Source: Xanthomonas fragariae (GTDB taxonomy: Bacteria > Pseudomonadota > Gammaproteobacteria > Xanthomonadales > Xanthomonadaceae). From it: a stretch of 64,000 nucleotides of DNA. The stretch covers positions 620,001 through 684,000 of the forward strand of contig NZ_LT853882.1 of the NCBI RefSeq assembly GCF_900183975.1, in the 5' to 3' direction. The notes under the pieces were generated by a model. That model was not told the DNA's origin. It saw nothing but the letters and a program-made list of their open reading frames with translations, and did not search any database. Shown piece after piece: positions 45,979 to 55,776 of the stretch (positions within the stretch are counted from its first letter, which is position 1; each line of letters opens with the position of its first letter). A program made the position numbers and the translations under genes.

Positions 45979-48480
45979 TTACGTCCCGCGCGGCTTGGCT
46001 CTATGCGTCGCTGCCGCCGTCCATGGATCATCTGGCCATGGATGTCTGGGGTATCTCCCCTTTATCTCTTTCCTGACGTCCGGATAGGTGTTCGCCCAGA
46101 AGCTTTTCAGATCCTGGGTCACCTGCAGCGCACGGCCGCCGGGCGAGAGCAGGTGCAGGGTCAGGGGGATGCGGCCGTCGGCGATGCGAGGGGTTTCGGC
46201 CAGGCCGAACAGTTCCTGCAATTTGACTGCCAGCACCGGCGGCAGCGGCTGCGCGGCGTGGTCGACGGCGTAGCTGACCGGCCGTTCCATGCCCGAGGGC
46301 ACGCTGATGCGGGTGGGTGCGTGGCGGTCGATCAGCTGGCGGCGGTCCCACGGCAATGCGGCCTTGAGCGCTTTGCCCAGGCTGGCTTCGTCCAGTGCAT
46401 CGAGTCGGGTCTTGCCGACGAAGGCCGGGCGCAGCCAGCTATCGAGCGTTGCCAACAGCGCTGTGTCGGAAAGGTCCGGCAACGCAAGTTCGGGCATCCA
46501 CACGCGTAGCGACTGCACACGTGCGCGCCATTGGCGCAGGCTATCTGTCCATGGCAAGGCATCCAGACCGAACTGACGCACCGCTTCGGTCAGCGCGTCG
46601 GCGGCCTGCGCCGGATCGACGCGGCCGGCCGGGCGGTTGTCGAGCACGATGCGGTCGAAGCTGGATTGCCGGCGCGTGACCAGGGCGCGCTTGTCCGCGT
46701 CCCACTGCACGATGTCCTGTTGCACGAAGCGCTCGGGCACGCTGCGGCGCAGATAGTCCTTGTCCACCGGTGCGGCGCGTAGCAGCAGTGCGTCCTTGGC
46801 CTCGTAACGTAGCTCGCTGGCGACAAGCCAGGGTTCGCCGCGCAGATCGCTGTGGTCGAACAGCCGCGCGCTGCGGCCGTTGGCGAGCAGGTAGCGCAGT
46901 GGGTCGCTGGGATGGCGTGCGGCGATACGGTCGGGGAAGGCATGCGAGAGCAGGTCGCCGAGCGCGTGCGCCTCCACGCTGACCGGCGGGGCGGTGTCGC
47001 AACGCAGCCGGCGTCGCCATTGTTTGGCGGCACTGTCGATGATGGCCAGGGCGCCGCGGTTGGCATCGTGTGCATTGCGGCCTTGCCGAAACGCTGCCAG
47101 CGCACGCCAGCGCGCGGCCAGTCCGTCGCCACCGTGACGTAGCGGGTCGCGTGCTTCCAGCAAGGCGGCCAGGTCGCAGGCCAGCGCCACGCGTGCTGCA
47201 TCGCCGGCCTGCGCCAGCATCGCGGCCAGGCGCGGATGGGTGCCCAGCGCGAGCATGCGCCGGCCCAGCGCGGTGATGCCGCCGTTGTCGGTGAGCGCGC
47301 CCAGCCGCTGCAGTAATTCGTGTGCGGCGGCCAACGCGCCGCTCGGTGGCGTATCGACAAAACGCAGCGCGGTGCTGCCCCAGGCAGCCAGTTCCAGCGC
47401 CAGGCCGGCCAATTCCACCTGGGTGATTTCGGCACGTCGCTGCGGTTCCAGCCGCTGCGATTGCGGCCATAGCCGGTAGGCCCAGCCGCTGGCCATCCGT
47501 CCGGCGCGGCCGGCGCGCTGGTCGGCCGAGGCTTGCGCAATGGTGGTGACGTCCAGCCGCGAAAAACCGCTATTAGGGTCGTAATGCGGCTCGCGCGCCA
47601 GCCCGCTGTCGATGACTACGCGCACGCCGGGCAGGGTGACTGACGACTCGGCGACGTTGGTCGCCAGCACCACGCGGCGGCGCCCCTGCGGGTCGGGCTG
47701 CAGCACCTGGCTTTGCGCCTCGACCGACAGCTCGCCATGCAGCGGCAGCACCTGCACCTCCGAGTCCAGCACCTCGTGCAGCGCGCTGTGCACGCGCGCG
47801 ATCTCGCGTTGGCCGGGCAGAAACACCAGAATATCGCCCGGATGCGTGGACAAGGCGTGTTCGATCGCGCGGCGCGCCTGCGGTTCCAGCGTTTCGTCGC
47901 GGCGTGCAGGAAAGTGCGCGACTTCCACCGGAAAACTGCGCCCGGCACTGCTCAAGCGCGGTGCGTCGAGGAAGCCGGCCAGCCGCTCGCCATCGAGCGT
48001 GGCCGACATCGCCACGATGCGCAGGTCCTCGCGCACCTGCGCCTGGACATCCAGCGCCAGCGCCAAACCGAGGTCGCCGGCCAGATGGCGTTCGTGGAAT
48101 TCGTCGAACAGCAGCGCGCCAACACTCTCCAGCATCGGGTCGTCCTGGATCAGCCGGGTCAGGATGCCTTCGGTGACCACTTCTATCCGCGTACGTGCAG
48201 AGGTCTTGTTCTCGAAGCGAATGCGGTAGCCCACGGTCTCGCCGACCGGCTCGCCGAGCTGGCGTGCCATGAACACGGCCGCGCTGCGGGCTGCCACGCG
48301 GCGCGGCTCCAGCATCACAATTTTGCGGCCGGCCAGCCATGAGGCATCCAACAGTGCCAACGGCACCTGGGTGGTCTTGCCGGCGCCGGGCGGGGCTTCC
48401 AGCACCAGCCGCGAGTGGTTGGCCAGGGTCTGGCGGATCTGCGGCAGCAGCGCGGAGATGGGGAAGACAACGTCTGTCAT
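45979..48480 (-). CDS. hrpB: ATP-dependent RNA helicase HrpB (DEAH family)
   Basis: The product is 833 residues from an ATG at 48480. Helicase motifs are Walker A LEAPPGAGKTTQVPLAL, the DEAH-type box LLFDEFHERHL, motif III AMSATLDGERL, motif V VVLATNVAESSVTLPGVRVV and motif VI QRAGRAGRMASGWAYRLW. The C-terminal region is the HrpB_C type (YPDVRKEIKGRYPRHPWPDD). This is the housekeeping helicase; it shares only its name with the hrp-cluster gene hrpB of type III secretion. Confidence 0.95.
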   Translation of the reverse strand: MTDVVFPISALLPQIRQTLANHSRLVLEAPPGAGKTTQVPLALLDASWLAGRKIVMLEPRRVAARSAAVFMARQLGEPVGETVGYRIRFENKTSARTRIEVVTEGILTRLIQDDPMLESVGALLFDEFHERHLAGDLGLALALDVQAQVREDLRIVAMSATLDGERLAGFLDAPRLSSAGRSFPVEVAHFPARRDETLEPQARRAIEHALSTHPGDILVFLPGQREIARVHSALHEVLDSEVQVLPLHGELSVEAQSQVLQPDPQGRRRVVLATNVAESSVTLPGVRVVIDSGLAREPHYDPNSGFSRLDVTTIAQASADQRAGRAGRMASGWAYRLWPQSQRLEPQRRAEITQVELAGLALELAAWGSTALRFVDTPPSGALAAAHELLQRLGALTDNGGITALGRRMLALGTHPRLAAMLAQAGDAARVALACDLAALLEARDPLRHGGDGLAARWRALAAFRQGRNAHDANRGALAIIDSAAKQWRRRLRCDTAPPVSVEAHALGDLLSHAFPDRIAARHPSDPLRYLLANGRSARLFDHSDLRGEPWLVASELRYEAKDALLLRAAPVDKDYLRRSVPERFVQQDIVQWDADKRALVTRRQSSFDRIVLDNRPAGRVDPAQAADALTEAVRQFGLDALPWTDSLRQWRARVQSLRVWMPELALPDLSDTALLATLDSWLRPAFVGKTRLDALDEASLGKALKAALPWDRRQLIDRHAPTRISVPSGMERPVSYAVDHAAQPLPPVLAVKLQELFGLAETPRIADGRIPLTLHLLSPGGRALQVTQDLKSFWANTYPDVRKEIKGRYPRHPWPDDPWTAAATHRAKPRGT

Positions 48481-48737
48481 GCGCAGCAAGGATACGGATC
48501 TGCTGCGGTGGGTGCGATGGACGACTTGCGGTGCTGCCGCATCCGCTGCCAGTCACCGCGGACTGCGGCCAGCGGCTGGGTGCGGCGTGATGGACGGCAA
48601 GCAGCGCGAAACAGTCCACGCCTCAGCGAAGCGGTTTTCCGACTTGCGTAATCGCAGCGCCAAAAAAGAAACCTCCACATCGCACTTGTCAGCGCGCACT
48701 GCCATCGTGCGTCGCCACCAAACCCACCAAAGACGCT

Positions 48738-49043
48738 ATGAACGACTACGGCTCCTATCGCTACCTTCCTGCAGACGGTTGGTACGCCACGTATCCTCAA
48801 CCCACCAATGCGCAGGAACCGTCCACCAATGCGCGGGAAGCGCGCGTCTTTCAACGTGTGGCGCTTTGGCGGGTGGCCCCGCATGGAACGATTGTGGGCT
48901 TGATCTCGGCACCCGACACCGCCGAGGCGGAGATCGAATCGCAGCTGCTCAGCGCCCCGCGCGGCCAAGGTGTCTATTACGTACACATCAATGATCTGAC
49001 TGACGAAGATCGCGAACAGATCCGCTGCAAACGCTTCAGCTGA
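48738..49043 (+). CDS. Hypothetical protein, 101 residues
   Basis: The sequence starts MNDYGSYRYLPADGWYATYP and ends DEDREQIRCKRFS, with a central GTIVGLISAPDTAEAEIESQ. It has no signal peptide or membrane helix, and no motif is recognised. The ATG lacks a strong Shine-Dalgarno site. It appears to be a small cytoplasmic genus-specific protein. Confidence 0.6.
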   Translation: MNDYGSYRYLPADGWYATYPQPTNAQEPSTNAREARVFQRVALWRVAPHGTIVGLISAPDTAEAEIESQLLSAPRGQGVYYVHINDLTDEDREQIRCKRFS

Positions 49044-49157
49044 TCGCAATCTGCAGCGCTTGCTGAGGGTTGCCGGGTCAGCGTGGTCCGACGACCAGGT
49101 CGATGCGGATGGCGCATCGTTCATCCGCACCGGCCAAAAGTCATGCGCTGAGGTGTG

Positions 49158-49631
49158 TCAACCCGCTTCGCGCATCCGTGCGGTCAGGCCTTTGAGGAAG
49201 GCGCGCAGCAGTTGGTCGCCGCAGGGGCGGAAGTTCTTGTGGCCGGGTTGGCGGAACAGCGCGGACAGTTCCGGCTTGGACAGCGGGAAGCCGGCGCTGG
49301 CGAAGATGGCGTGCATGTCCACGTCTTTCAGTTCGAAGGCCACGCGCAGTTTCTTCAGCACCAGGTTGTTGCCGACGCGGGTTTCCAGCGGGCGGACAGG
49401 CTGGCTTTCGTCGCGGCCGCGGAAGCGCAGCACCAGGCCGTCGAGAAAGCGCGCCAGCATTGCATCGGTGCACGGCTCGAAACCGGGCTCGTTTTCCTTC
49501 TTCAACCAGGTCTGTACCTGCGGCTTGTCGAGCGCGAACTCCGGGTCGGCCAGGTGGGTGATCTCCACCACCTTGTCGTCGCTGAGGTCGAGCATGTAGC
49601 GGATACTGCGCAGTACATCGTTGTGGATCAT
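49158..49631 (-). CDS. yehS: DUF1456 protein, YehS-like
   Basis: The product is 157 residues with two repeats of the DUF1456 module: NDVLRSIRYMLDLSDDKVVE at the start, and NLVLKKLRVAFELKDVDMHA in the middle. YehS is of unknown function. Its ATG overlaps the stop of the upstream gene (ATGA), suggesting a tatD-x-yehS unit. Confidence 0.88.
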   Translation of the reverse strand: MIHNDVLRSIRYMLDLSDDKVVEITHLADPEFALDKPQVQTWLKKENEPGFEPCTDAMLARFLDGLVLRFRGRDESQPVRPLETRVGNNLVLKKLRVAFELKDVDMHAIFASAGFPLSKPELSALFRQPGHKNFRPCGDQLLRAFLKGLTARMREAG

Positions 49632-50119
49632 GACAATTTCGGTGTCCCGGCCTGTCGCCGGAAAGGCCGCATTCTACGGGGCCAAAGCAGAACGCGGCAT
49701 GTGGCGAACCGAACCGGTGCGCACCTGACGCCGGTCAGGTGGCCGACAAGACGCAGCGGGCAGCCGTCAGGTGAATGCGGAGGGCGCGCAAGAGGGGCAG
49801 GTCGAGCGCGGCCAGCTCCGGTCCTGATTGGTAACGCTTTCAAAGCGCAGCGTGTCGCCAGCGGCGGGGCGGCCAGTGGCGGTACAGCACATGCGTGGAT
49901 AGCGTGCTCATGCCACCGGCTGAGTCGGTGCGGCCATTGGCCGACGAACTCGGGTTGGTCGTAGGCCAGGTAGCTGTCGACGTAGCCGTCGACGATGGCC
50001 TGGCGGTCGTTCAGGAACGGCACTGGTTCCCACAGCAGCGCCAGCTGCCGCGGGCCGATGGTTTGCGGGTCAGCGTGGATGCGCCACAGCCAGTGCTGCG
50101 CCTGCGCCGCCCCACTCAT
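49628..50119 (-). CDS. Hypothetical protein between tatD and yehS
   Basis: From an ATG at 50119 the frame encodes 163 residues: HWLWRIHADPQTIGPRQLAL, then WEPVPFLNDRQAIVDGYVDS, and a basic C-terminal third rich in Arg and Pro. No family is recognised. The start overlaps the tatD stop as ATGA and the stop overlaps the yehS start as ATGA, which favours a real, translationally coupled gene. The low-complexity C-terminus leaves room for doubt about its true end. Confidence 0.5.
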   Translation of the reverse strand: MSGAAQAQHWLWRIHADPQTIGPRQLALLWEPVPFLNDRQAIVDGYVDSYLAYDQPEFVGQWPHRLSRWHEHAIHACAVPPLAAPPLATRCALKALPIRTGAGRARPAPLARPPHSPDGCPLRLVGHLTGVRCAPVRFATCRVLLWPRRMRPFRRQAGTPKLS

Positions 50120-50922
50120 GCAGCGGCCGCAGGGGCCGGCAGACGGAAGAACGCACGCGCCGCGGTGGTGCTGTTGGCCGCAGTCAGCGCAACGTCTTCG
50201 CCGCGATCGCGTGCGAGTTCGTCCACGATATGCGATAGAAACATCGGCTCGTTGCGGCGGTCCTTGGGCATCGGCTTGAGCGTACGCGGCAGCAGGTAAG
50301 GCGCGTCGGTTTCGATCATCAAGCGATTGGCCGGGATATTGCGTACCAGCTCGCGCAAATGCGCACCGCGGCGCTCGTCGCACAGCCAGCCGGTGATGCC
50401 GATGTAGTAATCGCGGTCCAGATAGTCGAACAGTTCTTCACGGGTGCCGGTGAAGCAGTGCACCACCGCCGGACCGAGGCGGCCCTCGAAGCTGCGCATG
50501 ATCGACAGAAAATCGTCATGCGCCTCGCGTTGATGCAGGAACAATGGTTTGCCATTGTCGGCAGCCAGCTGCAGCTGGCGTTCGAAGGCCCTGTGCTGCG
50601 CCGGGCGCGGTGCGAAATCGCGGAAGTAATCCAGCCCGCATTCGCCCACCGCCACCACCTGCGGGTGCGCGTGCAGCGTGCGCATTTCGGTCTCGCATTC
50701 GGCGGTGAATTCCACCGCGTGGTGCGGGTGCACGCCAGCGGTAGCGTAGAGAAATCCGGGGTGTTGCTGGGCCAGTTTTAGTGCCGATGGCGAATGCTCG
50801 CGGCTAGCGCCGGTGATCACCAGTTGCGCAATGCCCGCATCGCGTGCGCGTTGCAGCACCGCATCGCGGTCGCGGTCGAAAGAGTCGTGGGTGAGGTTGG
50901 CGCCGATATCGATCAACTGCAC
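50116..50922 (-). CDS. tatD: TatD-family metal-dependent DNase
   Basis: The product is 268 residues. It begins with the metal-binding MQLIDIGANLTHDSFDRDRD and has VGECGLDYFRDFAPR, the histidines in LFLHQREAHDDF and VVHCFTGTREEL, and the terminal NRLMIETDAPYLLPRTL. These are the TatD signatures in order. TatD acts as a 3'-5' exonuclease in DNA repair. It is the first gene of a three-gene overlapping unit. Confidence 0.94.
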   Translation of the reverse strand: MQLIDIGANLTHDSFDRDRDAVLQRARDAGIAQLVITGASREHSPSALKLAQQHPGFLYATAGVHPHHAVEFTAECETEMRTLHAHPQVVAVGECGLDYFRDFAPRPAQHRAFERQLQLAADNGKPLFLHQREAHDDFLSIMRSFEGRLGPAVVHCFTGTREELFDYLDRDYYIGITGWLCDERRGAHLRELVRNIPANRLMIETDAPYLLPRTLKPMPKDRRNEPMFLSHIVDELARDRGEDVALTAANSTTAARAFFRLPAPAAAA

Positions 50923-51075
50923 GTTGCGGGTGTCGTGTGGGAAAGCTGGGTAAGTGTAACGAGCGGGGGGTATGCGCGCTCAGACATTCGCATATGGCAA
51001 CTGCCAGCATCAGATAATTGGACAGGGGGTGGTAGCAGGCGAATACTGGCCGTCTCAGGTCTCGATATCGCGCCC

Positions 51076-52350
51076 ATGTCTTCCCCTGATCGCCGCCCCG
51101 ACACGTTGCCGGACACAACTGCCGTTGTCGAAATCGACGCGCCCGCGAGCGGGCGCATCCGGCTGGCGCTCTTCATGGCCGGTTTTGCCACCTTCTCGCT
51201 GTTGTACAGCGTGCAGCCGGTGCTGCCCGAGTTCGCGCGCGCCTTCGGCGTGGATGCGGCCACCGCTTCGTTGCCGTTGTCGCTGGCGACCGGTGCGCTG
51301 GCGTTGGCGATCTTCTGCGCTGGCGCGATGTCGGAAAACCTCGGCCGGCGCGGGTTGATGTTCGTGTCGATCGCACTCGCTGCGGTACTCAATCTCATCG
51401 CCGCGTTCCTGCCGCATTGGGGCGCGTTGGTGGCGGTGCGCACCTTGTCGGGCATCGCACTGGGTGGAGTGCCGGCGGTGGCGATGGTTTATCTGGGCGA
51501 AGAGTTGCCGGCGAACAAACTGGGCGCGGCCACCGGCTTGTATGTGGCCGGTAATGCGTTCGGCGGCATGAGCGGGCGCATTGTGATGAGCGTGCTGACC
51601 GATCACTACGATTGGCGCACTGCGCTGGCGATGTTGAGCGTGTTCGACCTGCTGTGTGCGCTGGCGTTCGTCTGGCTACTACCGCCGTCGCGGCACTTTG
51701 CGCGCCGGCATGGCATCAATCTGCGCTTTCATTTGCGTGCCTGGGCCGGGCATTTGCGCGATCGCAATCTGCGGTTGTTGTTCGCACTCCCATTCTTGTT
51801 GATGGGTGTGTTCGTGTGCCTCTACAACTACGCCGGCTTTCGTCTGGGCGGGCCGGAGTTCGGCTTGAGCCAGAGCCAGATCGGCATGATCTTCAGCGCG
51901 TATGTGTTCGGCATCGTCAGCTCGTCGGTGGCCGGCGCGGCGTCGGATCGTTTCGGGCGCGGCCCGGTGGTCACCGCCGGCATCGTGGTATGTGTGCTCG
52001 GTGTGGCGCTGACCTTGGCACATGTGCTGGCGTTGGTGGTGGCTGGCATCGTGCTGTTGACGATCGGGTTTTTCATCGCCCATTCGGCCGCCAGTGCGTG
52101 GGTGAGCCGGCTCGGCGGTGCGCATCGCAGTCATGCCGCGTCGCTGTATCTGCTGGCGTATTACGCCGGCTCCAGCGTGATCGGCGCGCTCGGCGGCTGG
52201 TTCTGGCAACACGGTGGCTGGGGCGGGTTGGTCTGCATGTGCCTGACGCTGCTGGCACTCGCATTTGCTGCTGCGTCCCTGTTGCGCCACCGTGCTAATG
52301 ACCCGCGCCCGTACGGAAGGTTCATACCGCATCCTGCGCGGTGCGAGTGA
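51076..52350 (+). CDS. Major facilitator superfamily transporter
   Basis: The product is 424 residues from the ATG at 51076, with about twelve hydrophobic segments. The N-terminal helix is LALFMAGFATFSLLYSVQPV, and the motif A-like GAMSENLGRRGLMF follows helix 2, as in YnfM/AraJ-type exporters; RLGGPEFGLSQSQIGMIFSA is in the second half. Substrate unknown. The frame extends upstream of the chosen ATG, but that part overlaps the tatD promoter region and has no membrane features. The 276 bp after it (52351-52626) contain no convincing gene. Confidence 0.87.
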   Translation: MSSPDRRPDTLPDTTAVVEIDAPASGRIRLALFMAGFATFSLLYSVQPVLPEFARAFGVDAATASLPLSLATGALALAIFCAGAMSENLGRRGLMFVSIALAAVLNLIAAFLPHWGALVAVRTLSGIALGGVPAVAMVYLGEELPANKLGAATGLYVAGNAFGGMSGRIVMSVLTDHYDWRTALAMLSVFDLLCALAFVWLLPPSRHFARRHGINLRFHLRAWAGHLRDRNLRLLFALPFLLMGVFVCLYNYAGFRLGGPEFGLSQSQIGMIFSAYVFGIVSSSVAGAASDRFGRGPVVTAGIVVCVLGVALTLAHVLALVVAGIVLLTIGFFIAHSAASAWVSRLGGAHRSHAASLYLLAYYAGSSVIGALGGWFWQHGGWGGLVCMCLTLLALAFAAASLLRHRANDPRPYGRFIPHPARCE

Positions 52351-52626
52351 GCGCGCTTTTCACGCGTGCGCTCTGCCATTTGCGAACGCACGGGGCCGCC
52401 GCGGTGGGCGCGCAGGCGCTCGCCGCGTGCGTTTGCGGCAGCGCTCGTGGCCGCCTCGCAGGTGCGGTTGGACGACTGCGAGGCCGTGGCCGGCATCGGC
52501 ATGTTTGCCATCACCGGGCCGTTGAGAAGCCTGCTGGAAGATGGCACGCTGGCCGCGTGTTGCACCGCTACACGCACAATAGATGGCGTTGTTGCACAGT
52601 GATCTCTTCGCCACCGGAGTTGCCCG

Positions 52627-53508
52627 ATGAGTGCGGCACTCGTTCAAGACAGCAACGCGCTACAGGATTTCATCGAGCGCCATCGGCGCCTGTTCGTGCT
52701 CAGTGGCGCCGGGTGCAGCACCGATTCGGGCATCCCCGACTACCGCGATCTGCAAGGCGGTTGGAAGCGTCCGCAACCGGTGACTTTCCAGGCCTTTATG
52801 GGTGAGTTGTCCACACGGCGGCGCTATTGGGCGCGCAGTCTGGTCGGCTGGCCACGGTTCGGCTTGGCGCAACCCAACGCGACGCATCGCGCACTGGCTG
52901 CGCTGGAAACGCGCGGCCAGCTGGAAGTGCTACTCACGCAAAACGTGGACCGCCTGCATCAGGCCGCTGGCAGCCAAGCGGTGATCGATCTGCACGGCCG
53001 GCTCGATGTGGTGCGCTGCATGGGCTGCGAGCGGCGCATGCCACGCACTGAATGGCAGATGCGGCTTGAGCAGGCCAATCCCGGTTGGGCCGACTTGAAA
53101 GCGGCGCAGGCCCCCGATGGCGATGCGGATCTGGACGATGTGGCCTTCGACAATTTCGTGGTGCCGCCGTGCCCGGTGTGCGGCGGGCTGCTCAAGCCGG
53201 ATGTGGTGTTCTTCGGCGAGAACGTGCCGCGCGAGCGCGTTGAGCGTGCATTCGCGCATCTGCACGCGGCCGATGCAGTGCTGGTGGTGGGCTCGTCGCT
53301 AATGGTGTATTCGGGCTTTCGTTTCGTGCAGACCGCTGCACGCAACGGCTTGCCGATTGCCGCACTCAACTTCGGACGTACACGCGCCGACGAACTGCTC
53401 AGTTTGAAGGTGGAACAGTCGTGCGCGCAGGAGTTGGCGTTTCTGCAGGCACCGGTCGATCCGCTGCGCGCACGTAGCGGCAACGACGCCAGTGCGCACT
53501 CTGCATGA
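52627..53508 (+). CDS. SIR2-family NAD-dependent protein deacylase (sirtuin)
   Basis: The product is 293 residues. NAD-binding residues are in VLSGAGCSTDSGIPDYRD and the catalytic region in LLTQNVDRLHQAAGS and DLHGRLDVV. Four zinc cysteines are in CMGCERRM and CPVCGG. It removes acyl groups from lysines using NAD, as bacterial CobB does. It is about 30-60 residues longer than E. coli CobB. It is probably not in an operon with the following gene (62 bp gap). Confidence 0.92.
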   Translation: MSAALVQDSNALQDFIERHRRLFVLSGAGCSTDSGIPDYRDLQGGWKRPQPVTFQAFMGELSTRRRYWARSLVGWPRFGLAQPNATHRALAALETRGQLEVLLTQNVDRLHQAAGSQAVIDLHGRLDVVRCMGCERRMPRTEWQMRLEQANPGWADLKAAQAPDGDADLDDVAFDNFVVPPCPVCGGLLKPDVVFFGENVPRERVERAFAHLHAADAVLVVGSSLMVYSGFRFVQTAARNGLPIAALNFGRTRADELLSLKVEQSCAQELAFLQAPVDPLRARSGNDASAHSA

Positions 53509-53570
53509 CGCAGTGATCCATCGCAGCGGTTGTGCCGACGCGCGTGGCGCAGTGCAATGGGCGCTCCTCC

Positions 53571-54689
53571 ATGTCACGTGTGGATATCCTCTTGAGCCAG
53601 TTGTTCTCTCCCATCAGCTTCGGTCCGCTTGCGCTCGCTAATCGGATCGTGATCGCCCCGATGTGCCAGTACTCCGCACAGGATGGTCGCGCCAGCGATT
53701 GGCACCGCATCCACCTGGGCACGTTGTCGCAATCCGGCGCCGGCCTGCTGATTCTGGAAGCGGCCGCGGTGCAGCCGCAGGGCCGTATCTCTTACGCCGA
53801 TCTGGGCTTGTACGACGACGCCACCGAGCAGGCCTTGGGCGAGGTGCTGCAATCGGTGCGACGCTGGTCGCCGATGCCGATCGGCATCCAGTTGGCGCAT
53901 GCCGGCCGCAAGGCGTCCACCGATCTGCCGTGGAAAGGCGGCGAAGCGATCGCACCCGATCACGCGCATGGCTGGCAGACCGTGTCTGCCTCGGCAGTGC
54001 CGTTCGGTGACGGTCAGCCATTGCCGCAGGCGCTGGACGAGGCCGGCATCGATGCGGTGGTCGAGGCGTTTGTCGCGTCGGCCAAACGTGCTGAACGCCT
54101 GGGTCTGGACCTGATCGAGCTGCATGCCGCGCACGGTTATCTGATGCACCAGTTCCTGTCGCCGCTGAGCAATCAACGCAGCGATGCGTATGGTGGATCG
54201 CTCGAAAACCGCATGCGTCTGACGCTGCGTCTGTTCGATGCGGTGCGTGCGGCGGTGTCCGAGCGCATTGCGATCGGCGTGCGCATCTCGGCCACCGATT
54301 GGGTGGACGGCGGCTGGGATCTGCAGCAGAGCATCGCCTTGTCGAAGGCGCTGGATGCGCGCGGTGCGCACTACATCCATGTCTCCAGCGGCGGGCTGGA
54401 CCCGCGCCAGCAGATTCCGGTGCAGGCGAGTTATCAGATTCCATTTGCGCAGTCCATCAAGGCGCAGGTCAACATGCCGGTAATCGGCGTGGGCCTGATT
54501 ACCGAGCCGACGCAAGCCGAAGCGATTCTGCAAGGAAGCCAGGCCGATGCGATCGCGTTGGCACGCGGCATCTTGTACGACCCGCGCTGGCCGTGGCATG
54601 CCGCTGCCGCACTTGGCGCATCGGTCATCGCGGCACCGCAATACCTGCGCTGCGAACCGCGCGAGGCGCGCGGCGTGTTGGCCAGCTGA
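53571..54689 (+). CDS. NADH:flavin oxidoreductase, Old Yellow Enzyme family (YqjM/XenA-like)
   Basis: The product is 372 residues from an ATG at 53571; an ATG 13 codons earlier is also in frame. This FMN enzyme reduces activated alkenes. Signature segments are LANRIVIAPMCQYSAQDGRA, the QLAHAGRKAS stretch, the catalytic HAAHGYLMHQFLSPLSNQRS and the C-terminal EAILQGSQADAIALARGILY. This is the thermophilic-like YqjM class. The two frames covering it on the other strand are shadows. Confidence 0.9.
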   Translation: MSRVDILLSQLFSPISFGPLALANRIVIAPMCQYSAQDGRASDWHRIHLGTLSQSGAGLLILEAAAVQPQGRISYADLGLYDDATEQALGEVLQSVRRWSPMPIGIQLAHAGRKASTDLPWKGGEAIAPDHAHGWQTVSASAVPFGDGQPLPQALDEAGIDAVVEAFVASAKRAERLGLDLIELHAAHGYLMHQFLSPLSNQRSDAYGGSLENRMRLTLRLFDAVRAAVSERIAIGVRISATDWVDGGWDLQQSIALSKALDARGAHYIHVSSGGLDPRQQIPVQASYQIPFAQSIKAQVNMPVIGVGLITEPTQAEAILQGSQADAIALARGILYDPRWPWHAAAALGASVIAAPQYLRCEPREARGVLAS

Positions 54690-54924
54690 CGCACACCGCT
54701 TATGTTCGATGTACGTGGCTGGCGCGCTGGCACGTGGTCACGGTGTGGAGGCCAAACATCGCCACGCAAGAAGCGATGGAGACCTCGGTCGAGGCGTCGA
54801 TGGCGCAGCTGGATGAGATCAATCGGCGTCTGATGCTGCGCCTGCCCTCGCGCTGAGTCACACTGCAACAATAGCGGACGCAAATACTGAGCCCGTCACT
54901 GCGCGTATTGGCTATCATTGGCCG

Positions 54925-55776
54925 ATGCGCTCCGACTACATCCTCACTCTGTCCTGCCCAGACCGCACCGGTATCGTGTATCGCGTGACCGGGCTGCTGT
55001 TCGATCTGGCCTGCAACATTCTCGACGCACAGCAATTCGGCGACGACGAAAGCGGCCGCTTCTTTTTGCGCGTGCACTTCGAAAAGCCGCCAAATACCGA
55101 GATCGCCAGCCTGGAACGGCGGTTTGCGCTGCTGGCCGATGAATTCCAGATGGACTGGCAGCTGCGCGATGCACGCCGTCGCGCGCGGCTGCTGGTGCTT
55201 GTGAGTAAGCAGGGGCATTGTCTCAACGATCTGCTGTTCCGCATGCATAGCCGGCAATTGCCGGTGGACATCGCCGCGGTGGTGTCCAACCACGCCGATT
55301 TCGCACCGCTGGCCGCTTCTTACGGCATCGCCTTTCACCATCTGCCGGTGACCGCAGACACGCGCGCCGCACAGGAAGCGCAGCTGCTCGCCCTGGTCGA
55401 ACACCTGCAGATCGATCTGGTGGTGTTGGCGCGCTACATGCAGATTCTATCGCCGGGGTTGTGCCGTGCATTGGCCGGGCGCGCGATCAATATCCATCAC
55501 AGCTTCCTTCCCAGCTTCAAGGGCGCGCAGCCGTATCATCAGGCGCACGCACGCGGGGTCAAGATCATCGGCGCCACCGCGCATTACGTCACCGAAGATC
55601 TGGACGAAGGCCCGATCATCGAACAGGACGTCGCCCGGGTGGACCATGCAATGACCCCGCGCCATCTGGTGCGGCTGGGCAGCGACACCGAATCGCTGGT
55701 GCTTGCCCGTGCAGTGCGTCGCCATGTCGAACACCGCATCCTGCTCAACGGCCATCGCACGGTGGTGTTCCGCTAG
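54925..55776 (+). CDS. purU: Formyltetrahydrofolate deformylase
   Basis: The product is 283 residues, normal for PurU. It hydrolyses 10-formyltetrahydrofolate to formate and tetrahydrofolate. An N-terminal ACT domain (YILTLSCPDRTGIVYRVTGL) precedes a formyltransferase fold with LVLARYMQILSPGLCRALAG, the active-site NIHHSFLPSFKGAQPYHQAH (with H and N) and the aspartate in VTEDLDEGPIIEQDVARVDH. It is monocistronic. The region from 54690 to 54924 shows no gene. Confidence 0.95.
   Translation: MRSDYILTLSCPDRTGIVYRVTGLLFDLACNILDAQQFGDDESGRFFLRVHFEKPPNTEIASLERRFALLADEFQMDWQLRDARRRARLLVLVSKQGHCLNDLLFRMHSRQLPVDIAAVVSNHADFAPLAASYGIAFHHLPVTADTRAAQEAQLLALVEHLQIDLVVLARYMQILSPGLCRALAGRAINIHHSFLPSFKGAQPYHQAHARGVKIIGATAHYVTEDLDEGPIIEQDVARVDHAMTPRHLVRLGSDTESLVLARAVRRHVEHRILLNGHRTVVFR

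Noticed and set aside
45979-48480. HrpB as a type III secretion component
   Set aside because: The motifs are those of a DEAH-box helicase, a housekeeping protein that only shares the name.
49628-50383. A 251-residue version of the gene between tatD and yehS
   Set aside because: The upstream part lies inside tatD in another frame. The ATG at 50119, coupled to the tatD stop, is the sensible start.
52351-52626. Possible regulator or hydrolase fragment (VAGIGMFAITGPLRSLLEDG)
   Set aside because: About 50 protein-like residues in one frame with no recognisable family and no start. Left unannotated.
54700-54856. Small gene after the Old Yellow Enzyme (ending MAQLDEINRRLMLRLPSR)
   Set aside because: It is short, lacks a ribosome-binding site and is not clearly protein-like before its last 30 residues. 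It may be a remnant but cannot be supported.
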